Shown: in pieces, positions 8,817-17,453 of the stretch
How positions within the stretch are numbered: position 1 is the first letter of the stretch
Layout: every line of letters begins with the position of its first letter
From: Keratinibaculum paraultunense
Lineage (GTDB): Bacteria; Bacillota; Clostridia; Tissierellales; Tepidimicrobiaceae
Direction of reading: 5' to 3'
DNA: 64,000 bases
NCBI RefSeq assembly: GCF_016767175.1
Contig: NZ_CP068564.1
Span: 1,860,001 to 1,924,000 of the forward strand
The notes under the pieces: model-generated
Told to the model about the DNA's origin: nothing
What the model saw: the letters and a program-made list of their open reading frames with translations, nothing else
Databases searched by the model: none
Program-made: the position numbers and the translations under genes

Positions 8817-9779
8817 TTAATATAAATGGCATGCTACATAATGATCTTCTTTTACTTCTTTTAATTCAGGGGTTTTTTCTCTACATACATCTTTTACATA
8901 TCTGCATCTGTTTGCAAATTTACACCCTGGCTTAGGATTTATTGGACTAGGAACTTCTCCTTCTAATTTAATTCTTTCCCTCTTTGCTTCAATATCTGGA
9001 TCTGGTATATTTATAGCTGATATCAATGCTTGAGTATATGGATGTAAAGGATTCTCATATAAAGCAATGTTTTCAGATATTTCTACTATGGACCCTAGAT
9101 ACATAACTCCTACTCGGTCTGAAATATGTTTTACCATAGAAAGATCGTGGGATATGAACAAATATGTTAATCCTAGCTCTTGCTGTAACTTTATAAGCAA
9201 ATTTACTATCTGAGCTTGTATGGATACATCTAGTGCAGAAATAGGTTCATCACATACAATAAATTCTGGTTCTACTGCAAGAGCTCGTGCTATCCCTACT
9301 CTCTGCCTTTGCCCTCCAGAAAGCTCGTGAGGATATCTAACTGCATGTTCTGGATTTAAACCAACAAGTTTTAATTGTTCATGAACTTTTTCGGTACGTT
9401 CTTTTTTAGTAGAGTACATTTGATGAATGTCCATACCTTCTGCTATAATATCTCCTATTGTCATTCTAGGGTCTAAGGAAGCATAGGGGTCTTGAAATAT
9501 ATATTGAGCTTTCTTTTTAAATTGTAATTTTTCATCTCCAAGGTTGTGAACATCTTTTCCATCATATAGTACTTTACCACCAGTAGCTTTATATAGCCCA
9601 ATAATTGTCCTACCGCAAGTGGTCTTCCCACATCCTGATTCTCCTACTAGTCCTAAAGTTTCTCCCTTTTTAATTGAAAAACTAACATTATCAACTGCTT
9701 TTAATATAGAATCTTTGCCTACTCTAAAATATTTTTTTAGGTTATTTACTTGGATTAATTCTTCATGTAAATTGACCAT
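8817..9779 (-). CDS. oppF: Oligopeptide ABC transporter ATPase OppF, copy 2
   Basis: Same 320-aa ATPase as copy 1 with Walker A GESGCGKT, signature LSGGQRQRVGIARAL, Walker B FIVCDEPISALD and the C-terminal cysteine cluster. The only protein difference is Val in DVCREKTPELK. It is the last gene of the upstream operon and is coupled to oppD2 through a TAATG overlap. Confidence 0.96.
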   Translation of the reverse strand: MVNLHEELIQVNNLKKYFRVGKDSILKAVDNVSFSIKKGETLGLVGESGCGKTTCGRTIIGLYKATGGKVLYDGKDVHNLGDEKLQFKKKAQYIFQDPYASLDPRMTIGDIIAEGMDIHQMYSTKKERTEKVHEQLKLVGLNPEHAVRYPHELSGGQRQRVGIARALAVEPEFIVCDEPISALDVSIQAQIVNLLIKLQQELGLTYLFISHDLSMVKHISDRVGVMYLGSIVEISENIALYENPLHPYTQALISAINIPDPDIEAKRERIKLEGEVPSPINPKPGCKFANRCRYVKDVCREKTPELKEVKEDHYVACHLY

Positions 9780-10798
9780 TATGCATCCCTCCTTAAAATA
9801 TCTGGTTTTTCAACCTTAGGTGCTGAAGGATGCTTTAACCAACACGCTAAGCTGTGAGTTTCACTTAATTCTGTTTTTGGAGGCATTTTTTCTCTACATA
9901 TTTGCATGCAGTAGTTACATCTACTTGCAAATGGGCAACCTTCTAGTGGCAGTAATAAGTCTGGAGGAGTGCCTGGTAATGAATATAATTCTTTTTTACT
10001 CTCTCCATGCAATCTTGGAACAGAACTTAAAAGAGCCCATGTATAAGGGTGTTCTCCCTTGTAAAAAATTTCTCTAGTAGTTCCTTGTTCAACTATTTGT
10101 CCTGCATACATGACATTTATTCTATCAGCAAAATTTGCAACAACTCCTAAGTCGTGAGTTACTAATATTATGGAAGTATTCATCTCTTTTTGTAACGTTT
10201 TTAATAAGTCTAAAACTTGTGCTTGTATAGTAACATCAAGAGCAGTAGTTGGTTCGTCTGCTATGAGTATTTTGGGATTGCAAGCAAGAGCTATAGCTAT
10301 CATTACCCTTTGCCTCATTCCTCCTGAAAATTCATGAGGATAATCTTTTATCCTTTTTTCTGCTTCAGGTATTTCAACAGTTTTTAACATTTCAGTAGCT
10401 TTTTTTAGTGCATCTTCTTTATTGAGTTTCATATGAGTTATTAAACTTTCTGCTATTTGATTTCCTATTTTCATTGTAGGATTTAGGGATGTCATAGGGT
10501 CTTGGAAAATCATACTAATCTCGGCACCCCTTAATTCCTTTAGCTCTTTTTTGGACATTTCTAATACTTCTCTGCCTTCGTATTTTATGGAAGAACCTTC
10601 TTTTATCTCTCCAGGTGGTTCTGGATTTAATCTCATTAATGATTTCGCAGTTACGGTTTTACCGCAACCAGATTCACCAACAAGTGCTAATGTTTCCCCT
10701 CTCTCTAAATGAAAACTAACTCCCCTAACAGCTTTAACTTCACCGGCATAAGTGTGAAATGAAACACCTAAATTTTTTACTTCTAATATATTATCCAT
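9779..10798 (-). CDS. oppD: Oligopeptide ABC transporter ATPase OppD, copy 2
   Basis: 339-aa ATPase identical in protein sequence to copy 1 (Walker A GESGCGKT, signature FSGGMRQRV, Walker B ILIADEPTTALD, cysteine cluster at the C-terminus). Twelve bases separate it from oppC2. Confidence 0.96.
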   Translation of the reverse strand: MDNILEVKNLGVSFHTYAGEVKAVRGVSFHLERGETLALVGESGCGKTVTAKSLMRLNPEPPGEIKEGSSIKYEGREVLEMSKKELKELRGAEISMIFQDPMTSLNPTMKIGNQIAESLITHMKLNKEDALKKATEMLKTVEIPEAEKRIKDYPHEFSGGMRQRVMIAIALACNPKILIADEPTTALDVTIQAQVLDLLKTLQKEMNTSIILVTHDLGVVANFADRINVMYAGQIVEQGTTREIFYKGEHPYTWALLSSVPRLHGESKKELYSLPGTPPDLLLPLEGCPFASRCNYCMQICREKMPPKTELSETHSLACWLKHPSAPKVEKPDILRRDA

Positions 10799-10810
10799 TG
10801 CACATTCTCC

Positions 10811-11731
10811 TTATTGTCGTAGTCTTGGATCAAGAGCATCTCTCAACCCATCTCCTAGTAATGTAAAAGATAACATGGTTAAAGCTATCATAAGAGCGGG
10901 GAAAAACAATTGATAGGGGTAAAACAATAAATTGTTTTGTGCTGCAGATGCCATCGCACCCCAGCTTGTGTCTGGAGATTGAACTCCTAATCCTATATAA
11001 CTTAAAAATGCTTCTGAAAATATAAATCCTGGAATATCAAACGTAATAGATACTATGATTACGCCTATGGTATTAGGAATTAAATGTTTTAATACTATTT
11101 TTCCAGGACTCATCCCTAAAGCTTCAGCTGCTAAAACAAAATCTTGTTCTTTTAATTGAAGTATTTGTCCTCTTACAAGTCTAGCTGTTCCGCACCATCC
11201 TGTAAGACAAAGAGCTAGAAGTATCGAACCCATACCTTTACTTTCTGTTATTACTGAAATCAAAATAACAACTATTAAATAGGGAACACTTACCAGTATC
11301 TCTACTATTCTCATCATTATTGTGTCTACTTTCCCGCCAAAGTAAGCTGCTATACCACCATAAATACAACCTACAACTGATACTACAAAGGCTCCTACTA
11401 CACCAATGAGCATTGAAACTCTTCCGCCTTTCCATACTCTGGTAAATATATCCCTTCCTAGTTCGTCAGTCCCAAACCAATGTTTAGCACTTGGTCCCAT
11501 ATTCCTTTCTTCTACAATCATTTCTTCATGGGAATATGGAGTTATGTGAGGCCCTATTATAGTCATAACTATTAATGCTATTAATATTCCAATAGAAATC
11601 ATAGCTACATTATTTGATTTTAACCTTCTCCATGCGTCTTGCCAATATGTCATGGCTGGTCTTGCTATTTTTTCACTATCTGAGTCTTGGCATCCAATAA
11701 TCTTAAATTTTTCATCCATTATTTCCGTCAT
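10811..11731 (-). CDS. oppC: Oligopeptide ABC transporter permease OppC, copy 2
   Basis: 306-aa permease identical to copy 1, with the HWFGTDELGRDIFTRV motif and EAA loop. It belongs to the operon led by oppA3. Confidence 0.95.
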   Translation of the reverse strand: MTEIMDEKFKIIGCQDSDSEKIARPAMTYWQDAWRRLKSNNVAMISIGILIALIVMTIIGPHITPYSHEEMIVEERNMGPSAKHWFGTDELGRDIFTRVWKGGRVSMLIGVVGAFVVSVVGCIYGGIAAYFGGKVDTIMMRIVEILVSVPYLIVVILISVITESKGMGSILLALCLTGWCGTARLVRGQILQLKEQDFVLAAEALGMSPGKIVLKHLIPNTIGVIIVSITFDIPGFIFSEAFLSYIGLGVQSPDTSWGAMASAAQNNLLFYPYQLFFPALMIALTMLSFTLLGDGLRDALDPRLRQ

Positions 11732-11781
11732 TAAATCTCCTCCAATCTTTATATGGTATGTTTTTTTAATTTTGATGATAT

Positions 11782-12717
11782 TTATTCTTGAACATCATCA
11801 GAAAACCTTATCCTTGGATCAACAATACCATATAAAATATCTACTATTAATAGAGATATTATATATAATGCACAATAGAAAATGGTCAACCCCATTATCA
11901 TACTAAAATCCCTGTTGTTTATTGAGTCTACTAAATTTGAGCCCAATCCTGGAATAGCAAATATATTTTCTATAACAAATGAACCTGTAAATACATTTGC
12001 TATTTGAGGTGCTAAAATAGTTATAGCAGGAATTATAGCATTTCTTATAACGTGTTTTACAATTAAATTAAATTCAGAAATCCCTTTTGCTTTTGCTGTC
12101 AAAATATAATCTTGATTGATTACGTCAAGAACACTTGACCTCATATACCTAGCATAAGTTGCTATGGATCCAAAACATAGTGCTATGGTAGGTAGTACTG
12201 TATGTTTCCCAGTCCCCCACCCAGCAGTAGGAAATAATTCAAATTTTACAGAAAGTACATATTGTAATAAAGCTGCTAGTACAAAACTTGGTAAACAAAC
12301 ACCTAGTATTGCTATAAACATAACTAAATGATCAGGCCATCTGTTCCTCTTAAATGCAGCAATTATCCCAAGTACTATACCTATAACAACTCCTATAGAT
12401 ATAGCTTGAATTCCTAATCTACCAGATACTGGAGCATGTTTAGCTATTGTATCTGTAACGCTTCGACCAGGATACTTTAAAGATTCTCCAAGATCTCCAC
12501 GGCAAAGATTTTTTAAAAACAATACATATTGTTGTGGAACACTTTTATCCAATCCATATTTAGCATAATAGTTAGCTTTTACTTGAGGTGGTAATTCTCT
12601 AGCTAATGAAGCTAATGGATCTCCTGGCATTGCATGCATTAAAAAAAATGTAATAGTAATAACTACCCATAATGTTATTATCATATAAAGAAGCCTTTTT
12701 GAAACATATTTTAGCAT
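11782..12717 (-). CDS. oppB: Oligopeptide ABC transporter permease OppB, copy 2
   Basis: 311-aa permease identical to copy 1. It lies 91 bases downstream of oppA3, past the second copy of the 34-bp palindrome. Confidence 0.95.
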   Translation of the reverse strand: MLKYVSKRLLYMIITLWVVITITFFLMHAMPGDPLASLARELPPQVKANYYAKYGLDKSVPQQYVLFLKNLCRGDLGESLKYPGRSVTDTIAKHAPVSGRLGIQAISIGVVIGIVLGIIAAFKRNRWPDHLVMFIAILGVCLPSFVLAALLQYVLSVKFELFPTAGWGTGKHTVLPTIALCFGSIATYARYMRSSVLDVINQDYILTAKAKGISEFNLIVKHVIRNAIIPAITILAPQIANVFTGSFVIENIFAIPGLGSNLVDSINNRDFSMIMGLTIFYCALYIISLLIVDILYGIVDPRIRFSDDVQE

Positions 12718-12764
12718 ATTTTTACCTCCAATACATAAAAGTACGATCCTAAAAATATTTTTAT

Positions 12765-12798
12765 ACAGTTTATGCGACTATATAGTCGCATAAACTGT
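12765..12798 (-). terminator. 34-bp perfect palindrome between oppA3 and oppB2
   Basis: Second copy of the 17+17 palindrome found at 6843-6876, again between the binding protein and the permease genes. Its exact conservation is expected from the duplication, so it is not independent evidence of selection. Confidence 0.7.
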
Positions 12799-12808
12799 TC
12801 CTATAAAT

Positions 12809-14521
12809 TTACTTATTTCTGCCTTGAATGTAAGCATATTTAAATTCAATTCCAGGTCCATATAATGGTTTTATTATATTTTTCACATAGTCATACTGGA
12901 ATCTACTGGACTTTCTATATAAAATAGGAGAAACTACTGCATCTTCATATAACAATATTTCTTCTGCTTTAGCAATAAGGTCCAATCTTTCTTCATTATC
13001 TAAGCTTGTCTGAGCTTTTCTAATTAATTCATCATATTCCTCGTTAGACCATCCAGTAGGTATGTTTTGAGCTTCTGTTAAGAAATCTGTCATAAATGTC
13101 ATTGGATCATCATAATCTGCTGTAGCACCCATACCTGCCATTTCATAATCATGATTGTAAACTCTATCTAAGAATACTGGCCAATCAACATATTCTGCTT
13201 CAACATTTATGCCTAAAACTTTTTTATATATCTGTTGATAATATTCAACAAATCTTCTGTTTTCGGCATCCGTTCCTCCTTCTAACATTTTTACTGTTAC
13301 TTTGCTTGGATCTGGATCCATTCCTAACTCTTCTAAACCTTTTATAAGCAGTTCTTTTGGATCTAGATTTTCTTCTTTTAATTTCTTTAATGGTTCATCA
13401 ACTATATCTCTATATAACTTGTCTCCTACTTTCATAACTGGTGGTATCCAGCCATAAGCAGGTTCTCCTATTCCATAATATAGTACATCTAATAATTCTT
13501 CTCTATCTAATGCCAATATAAATGCTTTTCTTACATTAGCATTACTAAATAATTTTGTCTTTTGATTAAAAAATTGATATACAATAGATGGTTGAGGTTC
13601 GCTAACGTATACTAAATCATCTCTTTGTTTAAATTTTTCAAGCCATTCTGGCTTACTAACTCCACATATATCTATTTGACCATTGGAAAGCATATTATAT
13701 GCTGTGCTTGGGTCTTCAATAACTTTATATGTTATTTTTTCTAATTTTACATTGTCTGCATCCCAATAGTTTTCGTTCTTTTCTAAAACTAATTCACTCT
13801 TATGAGTCCATTCAGTTAATTTAAATGGTCCACAGGATATAGTATATTCTGCTTCACTTCCTGTTCTATCTCCCCATTGTTCTACAAGATCTTTTCTTTG
13901 AGGATACATAATTCTATGTGAAAGAAGCTTATCAAAATATGCACAAGGTTTTTCTAAAGTAATCTCTAATGTTTTATCATCTAATGCCTTAACTCCTACC
14001 TCATCTAAATCTTTTTCTCCACTATTACATGCTTCTGCATTTTCTATAGGATACAATAAGTATGCAAATACTGCAGCCGTTTCTGGATTAATATTTCTCT
14101 TTATACCATATTCAAAGTCATGGGCTGTAACTGGTTCTCCATCTTCCCATTCATAATCTCTTAAATGGAATGTCCATACTAATCCATCATCACTTACATC
14201 CCAATCTTCAGCACCAGCTGGTACTACTACATCTCCTCCATCTTCCCCTGTTTCCAATCTTGCTAGTCCTTCTGTTATTTCATTTAAAATATCTCCAGAG
14301 TATATATCGTTACTGGTAGAAGGGTCTATAGCTTGAGGCTCAATTATAGTTAATGTTACATATTGTTCATCATCAATATCTTCGTCTGATCCTTCTTTTG
14401 GTTCATCTACTACTTTCCCATCTTCCTTCTTTACATCTGTTGATTCTTCTTTACCACAAGCTACGGTAAATACAGATAGTAAAAGTACTAATGCTAATAA
14501 TAGTGCTAATTTTCTCTTCAT
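12809..14521 (-). CDS. oppA: Oligopeptide-binding lipoprotein OppA, copy 3
   Basis: First gene of the most upstream opp operon, 570 aa, lipobox FTVAC (Cys22), SBP family 5. It shares the STDVKKE linker, the AAVFAYLLYPI segment and the LTEAQNIPTGW segment with OppA1. In the region near residues 395-430 it has its own version (VKMLEGGTDAENRRFVEYYQ) where copies 1 and 2 agree with each other. It is driven by a strong promoter that contains a perfect CcpA operator. Confidence 0.94.
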   Translation of the reverse strand: MKRKLALLLALVLLLSVFTVACGKEESTDVKKEDGKVVDEPKEGSDEDIDDEQYVTLTIIEPQAIDPSTSNDIYSGDILNEITEGLARLETGEDGGDVVVPAGAEDWDVSDDGLVWTFHLRDYEWEDGEPVTAHDFEYGIKRNINPETAAVFAYLLYPIENAEACNSGEKDLDEVGVKALDDKTLEITLEKPCAYFDKLLSHRIMYPQRKDLVEQWGDRTGSEAEYTISCGPFKLTEWTHKSELVLEKNENYWDADNVKLEKITYKVIEDPSTAYNMLSNGQIDICGVSKPEWLEKFKQRDDLVYVSEPQPSIVYQFFNQKTKLFSNANVRKAFILALDREELLDVLYYGIGEPAYGWIPPVMKVGDKLYRDIVDEPLKKLKEENLDPKELLIKGLEELGMDPDPSKVTVKMLEGGTDAENRRFVEYYQQIYKKVLGINVEAEYVDWPVFLDRVYNHDYEMAGMGATADYDDPMTFMTDFLTEAQNIPTGWSNEEYDELIRKAQTSLDNEERLDLIAKAEEILLYEDAVVSPILYRKSSRFQYDYVKNIIKPLYGPGIEFKYAYIQGRNK

Positions 14522-14567
14522 CTAAATATTCCTCCTTTAGTCAATTTTATTTTGTCAACTGTTTTTC

Positions 14568-14597
14568 ATTATAACATTGTTAACGCTTTCATGTCAA
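14568..14597 (-). promoter_or_regulatory. Sigma-A promoter of the oppA3-oppBCDF operon
   Basis: Minus-strand TTGACA (14592-14597) and TATAAT (14568-14573), both perfect, 18-bp spacer, about 47 bp upstream of the oppA3 start codon. The spacer is occupied by a cre site. This is likely the main entry point for transcription of the whole opp region. Confidence 0.88.
14578..14592 (-). promoter_or_regulatory. CcpA operator (cre) in the oppA3 promoter spacer
   Basis: The minus strand reads ATGAAAGCGTTAACA, which fits the consensus WTGNAANCGNWNNCA at every fixed position. It sits between -35 and -10, a location at which CcpA bound to HPr-Ser46-P represses. The ptsH gene in this window encodes an HPr with Ser46. 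Repression of peptide uptake by good sugars is the inference. Confidence 0.75.
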
Positions 14598-14963
14598 TGA
14601 CAGTTATAATTGAACAACTTTAAATAGAGTAAACTTTTTTAAAATTTCTATTGAACACAATATTTAATCTACATAATTCTACTGAATATTCTACAATACT
14701 GCTTCAACTTTTAATTTTATATTTATAATTAAACAGTAATATTATTACATTTATTCTATTAACTGCATTAATAGATAATGTTTCTATTGAATTATTATCA
14801 CTTTTATAACAAAAATAGATATCAAAATTCAATAAATATAATAAATATTAGTTTAAACAATATTTATAAAACAAATATTATTTTTTATAATAATTCATTC
14901 TTTTGAAGGACTTTTAAAACTTTTGTCTAATTAATTAATTATTAACTATATGGGGTGGTGTTT
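14598..14963. other. AT-rich intergenic region, no gene seen
   Basis: About 370 bases upstream of the opp promoter. Apart from a GGGGTGGT ribosome-binding site at its right end for the small ORF at 14964, I see neither a convincing ORF nor a structured RNA. Confidence 0.5.
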
Positions 14964-15125
14964 GTGGATAAGATTAATGAAGATATTTGTGAATTGTGTT
15001 ATCAATTTCTTAATTTATTGGAATCATTAAAAGAAAAAGGTATAATATCTGAACATGAATTTATACTACTTAGTAAATCAAAAAAACTTTTTATCCACCA
15101 AGGAAAAAACAAACTCTCTAAGTAG
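14964..15125 (+). CDS. Small hypothetical protein, 53 aa
   Basis: A GTG-started ORF (MDKINEDICELCYQFLNLLE...) preceded by GGGGTGGT six bases upstream. The product is predicted soluble, mostly helical and rich in Lys/Glu/Leu, with two cysteines (CELC) near residues 9-12. Its last codons form the left arm of the bidirectional terminator shared with degV, which fits a real short transcription unit. Two further in-frame GTG codons just upstream (14955, 14958) overlap the ribosome-binding site. No family was recognised and the coding status is moderately likely only. Confidence 0.5.
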   Translation: MDKINEDICELCYQFLNLLESLKEKGIISEHEFILLSKSKKLFIHQGKNKLSK

Positions 15126-15139
15126 AGAGTTTGTTTTTA
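15108..15139. terminator. Bidirectional terminator between the 53-aa ORF and degV
   Basis: Perfect 12-bp stem (AACAAACTCTCT / AGAGAGTTTGTT) with a short loop, A-run on the left and T-run on the right. It overlaps the stop codon of the plus-strand ORF and the end of degV, serving convergent genes. Confidence 0.85.
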
Positions 15140-15970
15140 AAAGACTACTATTATACCACCATCATTAGCATAGGCAGTGCTTAATCCTCTAGTTTCAACT
15201 ATTATTATATTTTTAAAATTATATCTTTCCTCTATTTGTGCCTTTAATTCTTCAGCTTTTTCTAAAGCATTACAATGAGCAATTCCTAATATTTTATCCT
15301 CAAAATTTTCTCCCTTTTCTCCAATAATATCTACTAACCTTCTAAAGACCTTTTTGCTCCCTCTAACTTTTTCTACTAGTTTAATAGTTCCATCATGGTC
15401 ACCGCCCATTATGGGTTTTATGGATATCATAGAAGCAATATGTCCCATAGCCTTGCTAATTCTACCAGCTTTCATCAAATTGTCTAAGGATTCTAATATA
15501 AAAAAGGTTTTCATCTCTTTGATATACTTTTCTACTTTTTCTACTATATCCTTAGGTTTGAAATTTTCCTCAATCAGCTCAAATATCTTTAAACTTACTA
15601 ATGTTTCCCCTATAGAAGCAGACAAGGAATCGAATACATGAATGAATTTGTTGCTACTTTCTAATGCTATATTTTTGGCTAAAACTGCATTACTATAGGT
15701 GCTACTCAATGCAGAAGATAAAGTCACAACGAATATATTTTCTCCTTTTTCATACTCCTTTAAAAAATCCCCCGGGGAAGGACTAGACGTTTTTACTGGT
15801 TTGTCACTATTTTTCATAGCAGATAGTAATTCTTTAGTGTCCAAGTTGGAATCATCCACAAAAGATTTATCTTCTATATCTATTTTTAATGGTACTATAC
15901 CTATATTCAACATTTTCTCTAGTTCTTCGTTAAGATCACAACTACTATCAGCTACTATTTTATAATTCAA
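15137..15970 (-). CDS. DegV family protein (fatty-acid-binding, FakB-like)
   Basis: DegV/FakB proteins bind a fatty acid and in many Firmicutes present it to the kinase FakA. The N-terminus NYKIVADSSCDLNEE and the TSSPSPGDFLKEYEKG segment match the family, as do the loop with SLSASIGET and the central domain (GRISKAMGHIASMISIKP). I chose the TTG at 15968-15970 as start because an AGAGGTGAT ribosome-binding site lies six to seven bases upstream. The GTG at 15979 would overlap that site. About 277 aa, normal length. No fakA is seen here. Confidence 0.88.
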   Translation of the reverse strand: MNYKIVADSSCDLNEELEKMLNIGIVPLKIDIEDKSFVDDSNLDTKELLSAMKNSDKPVKTSSPSPGDFLKEYEKGENIFVVTLSSALSSTYSNAVLAKNIALESSNKFIHVFDSLSASIGETLVSLKIFELIEENFKPKDIVEKVEKYIKEMKTFFILESLDNLMKAGRISKAMGHIASMISIKPIMGGDHDGTIKLVEKVRGSKKVFRRLVDIIGEKGENFEDKILGIAHCNALEKAEELKAQIEERYNFKNIIIVETRGLSTAYANDGGIIVVF

Positions 15971-16004
15971 TAATATCACCTCTAGTTTATTTGTACCTAA
16001 TATA

Positions 16005-17351
16005 TTATTTTCCTATTTGTTCCTCTATGAGTTTAGCTAACCCGTTAGCTATATTTTCTATTTTTTCTTTATCTTTTCCTTCTATCATAATCCTAATTAA
16101 AGGCTCAGTTCCTGAAGGTCTTATAACTACTCTTCCTTCACCTTGAAACATATCCTCTATTTTTTTAATTTCTTCCTTTATGAATTCATCTTCTAAAATA
16201 ATTTCTTTTTTGTCATTATCTACTTTTGCATTTATTAATACTTGAGGGAATTGAGTCATTATATTGTTTAATTGAGACATAGACTTTTTACTTTCTTTCA
16301 TTACTTGAATTAATTGCAATCCAGTCAATAATCCATCTCCTGTAGTATTATAATCTAAAAATATAATATGCCCTGACTGCTCTCCTCCTAAATTATATCC
16401 ATTTGATAGCATCTCTTCTATTACATATCTATCACCAACTGCAGTTTTTACTATATTCATGCCAGCTTCTTTTAAGTATACATCTAATCCCATATTGGTC
16501 ATAACTGTTCCTACTATTGTATTTTTATTAAGTTTATTTCTTTTATATAGATAAGTACCGCATATAGCCAATATATGATCTCCATCTATTATATTCCCTT
16601 TTTCATCTACAGCTATTACTCTATCCCCATCACCATCAAAGGATAATCCAATGTGGGCATCCACTTTTTGTACTAAAGATTGAATCATATCAGGATTTGT
16701 AGAACCACAATTTACATTAATATTTACTCCATTTGGTTCATCATTTATAACTACTATTTCTCCTCCCATCTCTTTCAACAACTGAGGTGCAATTTTGTAC
16801 AAAGCTCCATTACCGCAATCAATAGCTATTTTTATGCCTTTTAAATCTCCATCTACTGTACTTTTTAAATGCTCAATATAATATCTATACCCATCATGTT
16901 TGAATATTATTTTGCCTATATCCCCTTTTATGGGACGTAACGATATATCCTTGTTTTCTAGTATTATACTTTCTATTTCTTCTTCTATTTCATCATTGAG
17001 CTTATATCCTTTTTCATTAAAAAACTTTATTCCATTATATTCCACAGGATTGTGAGAAGCAGATATTACTACTCCTGCTAATCCATCATATTTTCTAGTT
17101 AAATACGCTACGGCTGGTGTGGGAACAATCCCAAGAGAGATTACATCTATACCTATAGAACATATACCAGCTGTTAGAGCTCCTTCTAGCATATCCCCTG
17201 ATTTTCGAGTATCTTTTCCTACTACTATTTGACCTTTTCTACCTTTAGATAATACATAAGCTCCAGCCCTTCCTACTTTAAAAGCTAATTCTGGCGTTAA
17301 ATCCTTATTCGCAATTCCTCTTATTCCATCGGTACCAAATAATTTGCCCAT
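16005..17351 (-). CDS. glmM: Phosphoglucosamine mutase GlmM
   Basis: Converts glucosamine-6-phosphate to glucosamine-1-phosphate for UDP-GlcNAc and peptidoglycan synthesis. 448 aa, full length. The phosphoserine loop ISASHNP places the catalytic serine near residue 99, the metal-binding loop is DGDGDR near residue 240, the sugar-binding loop is GGEQSGH, and the phosphate-binding motif RPSGTEPLIR is near the C-terminus. In other Firmicutes GlmM is known to bind and restrain the c-di-AMP synthase CdaA. Here cdaA-cdaR lie 9 kb away rather than adjacent. Confidence 0.97.
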   Translation of the reverse strand: MGKLFGTDGIRGIANKDLTPELAFKVGRAGAYVLSKGRKGQIVVGKDTRKSGDMLEGALTAGICSIGIDVISLGIVPTPAVAYLTRKYDGLAGVVISASHNPVEYNGIKFFNEKGYKLNDEIEEEIESIILENKDISLRPIKGDIGKIIFKHDGYRYYIEHLKSTVDGDLKGIKIAIDCGNGALYKIAPQLLKEMGGEIVVINDEPNGVNINVNCGSTNPDMIQSLVQKVDAHIGLSFDGDGDRVIAVDEKGNIIDGDHILAICGTYLYKRNKLNKNTIVGTVMTNMGLDVYLKEAGMNIVKTAVGDRYVIEEMLSNGYNLGGEQSGHIIFLDYNTTGDGLLTGLQLIQVMKESKKSMSQLNNIMTQFPQVLINAKVDNDKKEIILEDEFIKEEIKKIEDMFQGEGRVVIRPSGTEPLIRIMIEGKDKEKIENIANGLAKLIEEQIGK

Positions 17352-17453
17352 TCTTTATTTCAACCTCCTATTTTGGACTACAACAATTTAATAATAGCAC
17401 AAGATTTTATAATTCACAACGAGAAGTAAATAAAATAATATAAAATCTAAAAT

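Larger units (their letters stand above)
8667..12834. repeat. Near-identical 4.2-kb direct repeat, copy 2
   Basis: Second copy of the oppBCDF-containing block described for 2745-6912. OppB, OppC and OppD proteins are identical between copies and OppF differs by one residue, so the duplication is recent or is kept uniform by gene conversion. Confidence 0.9.
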
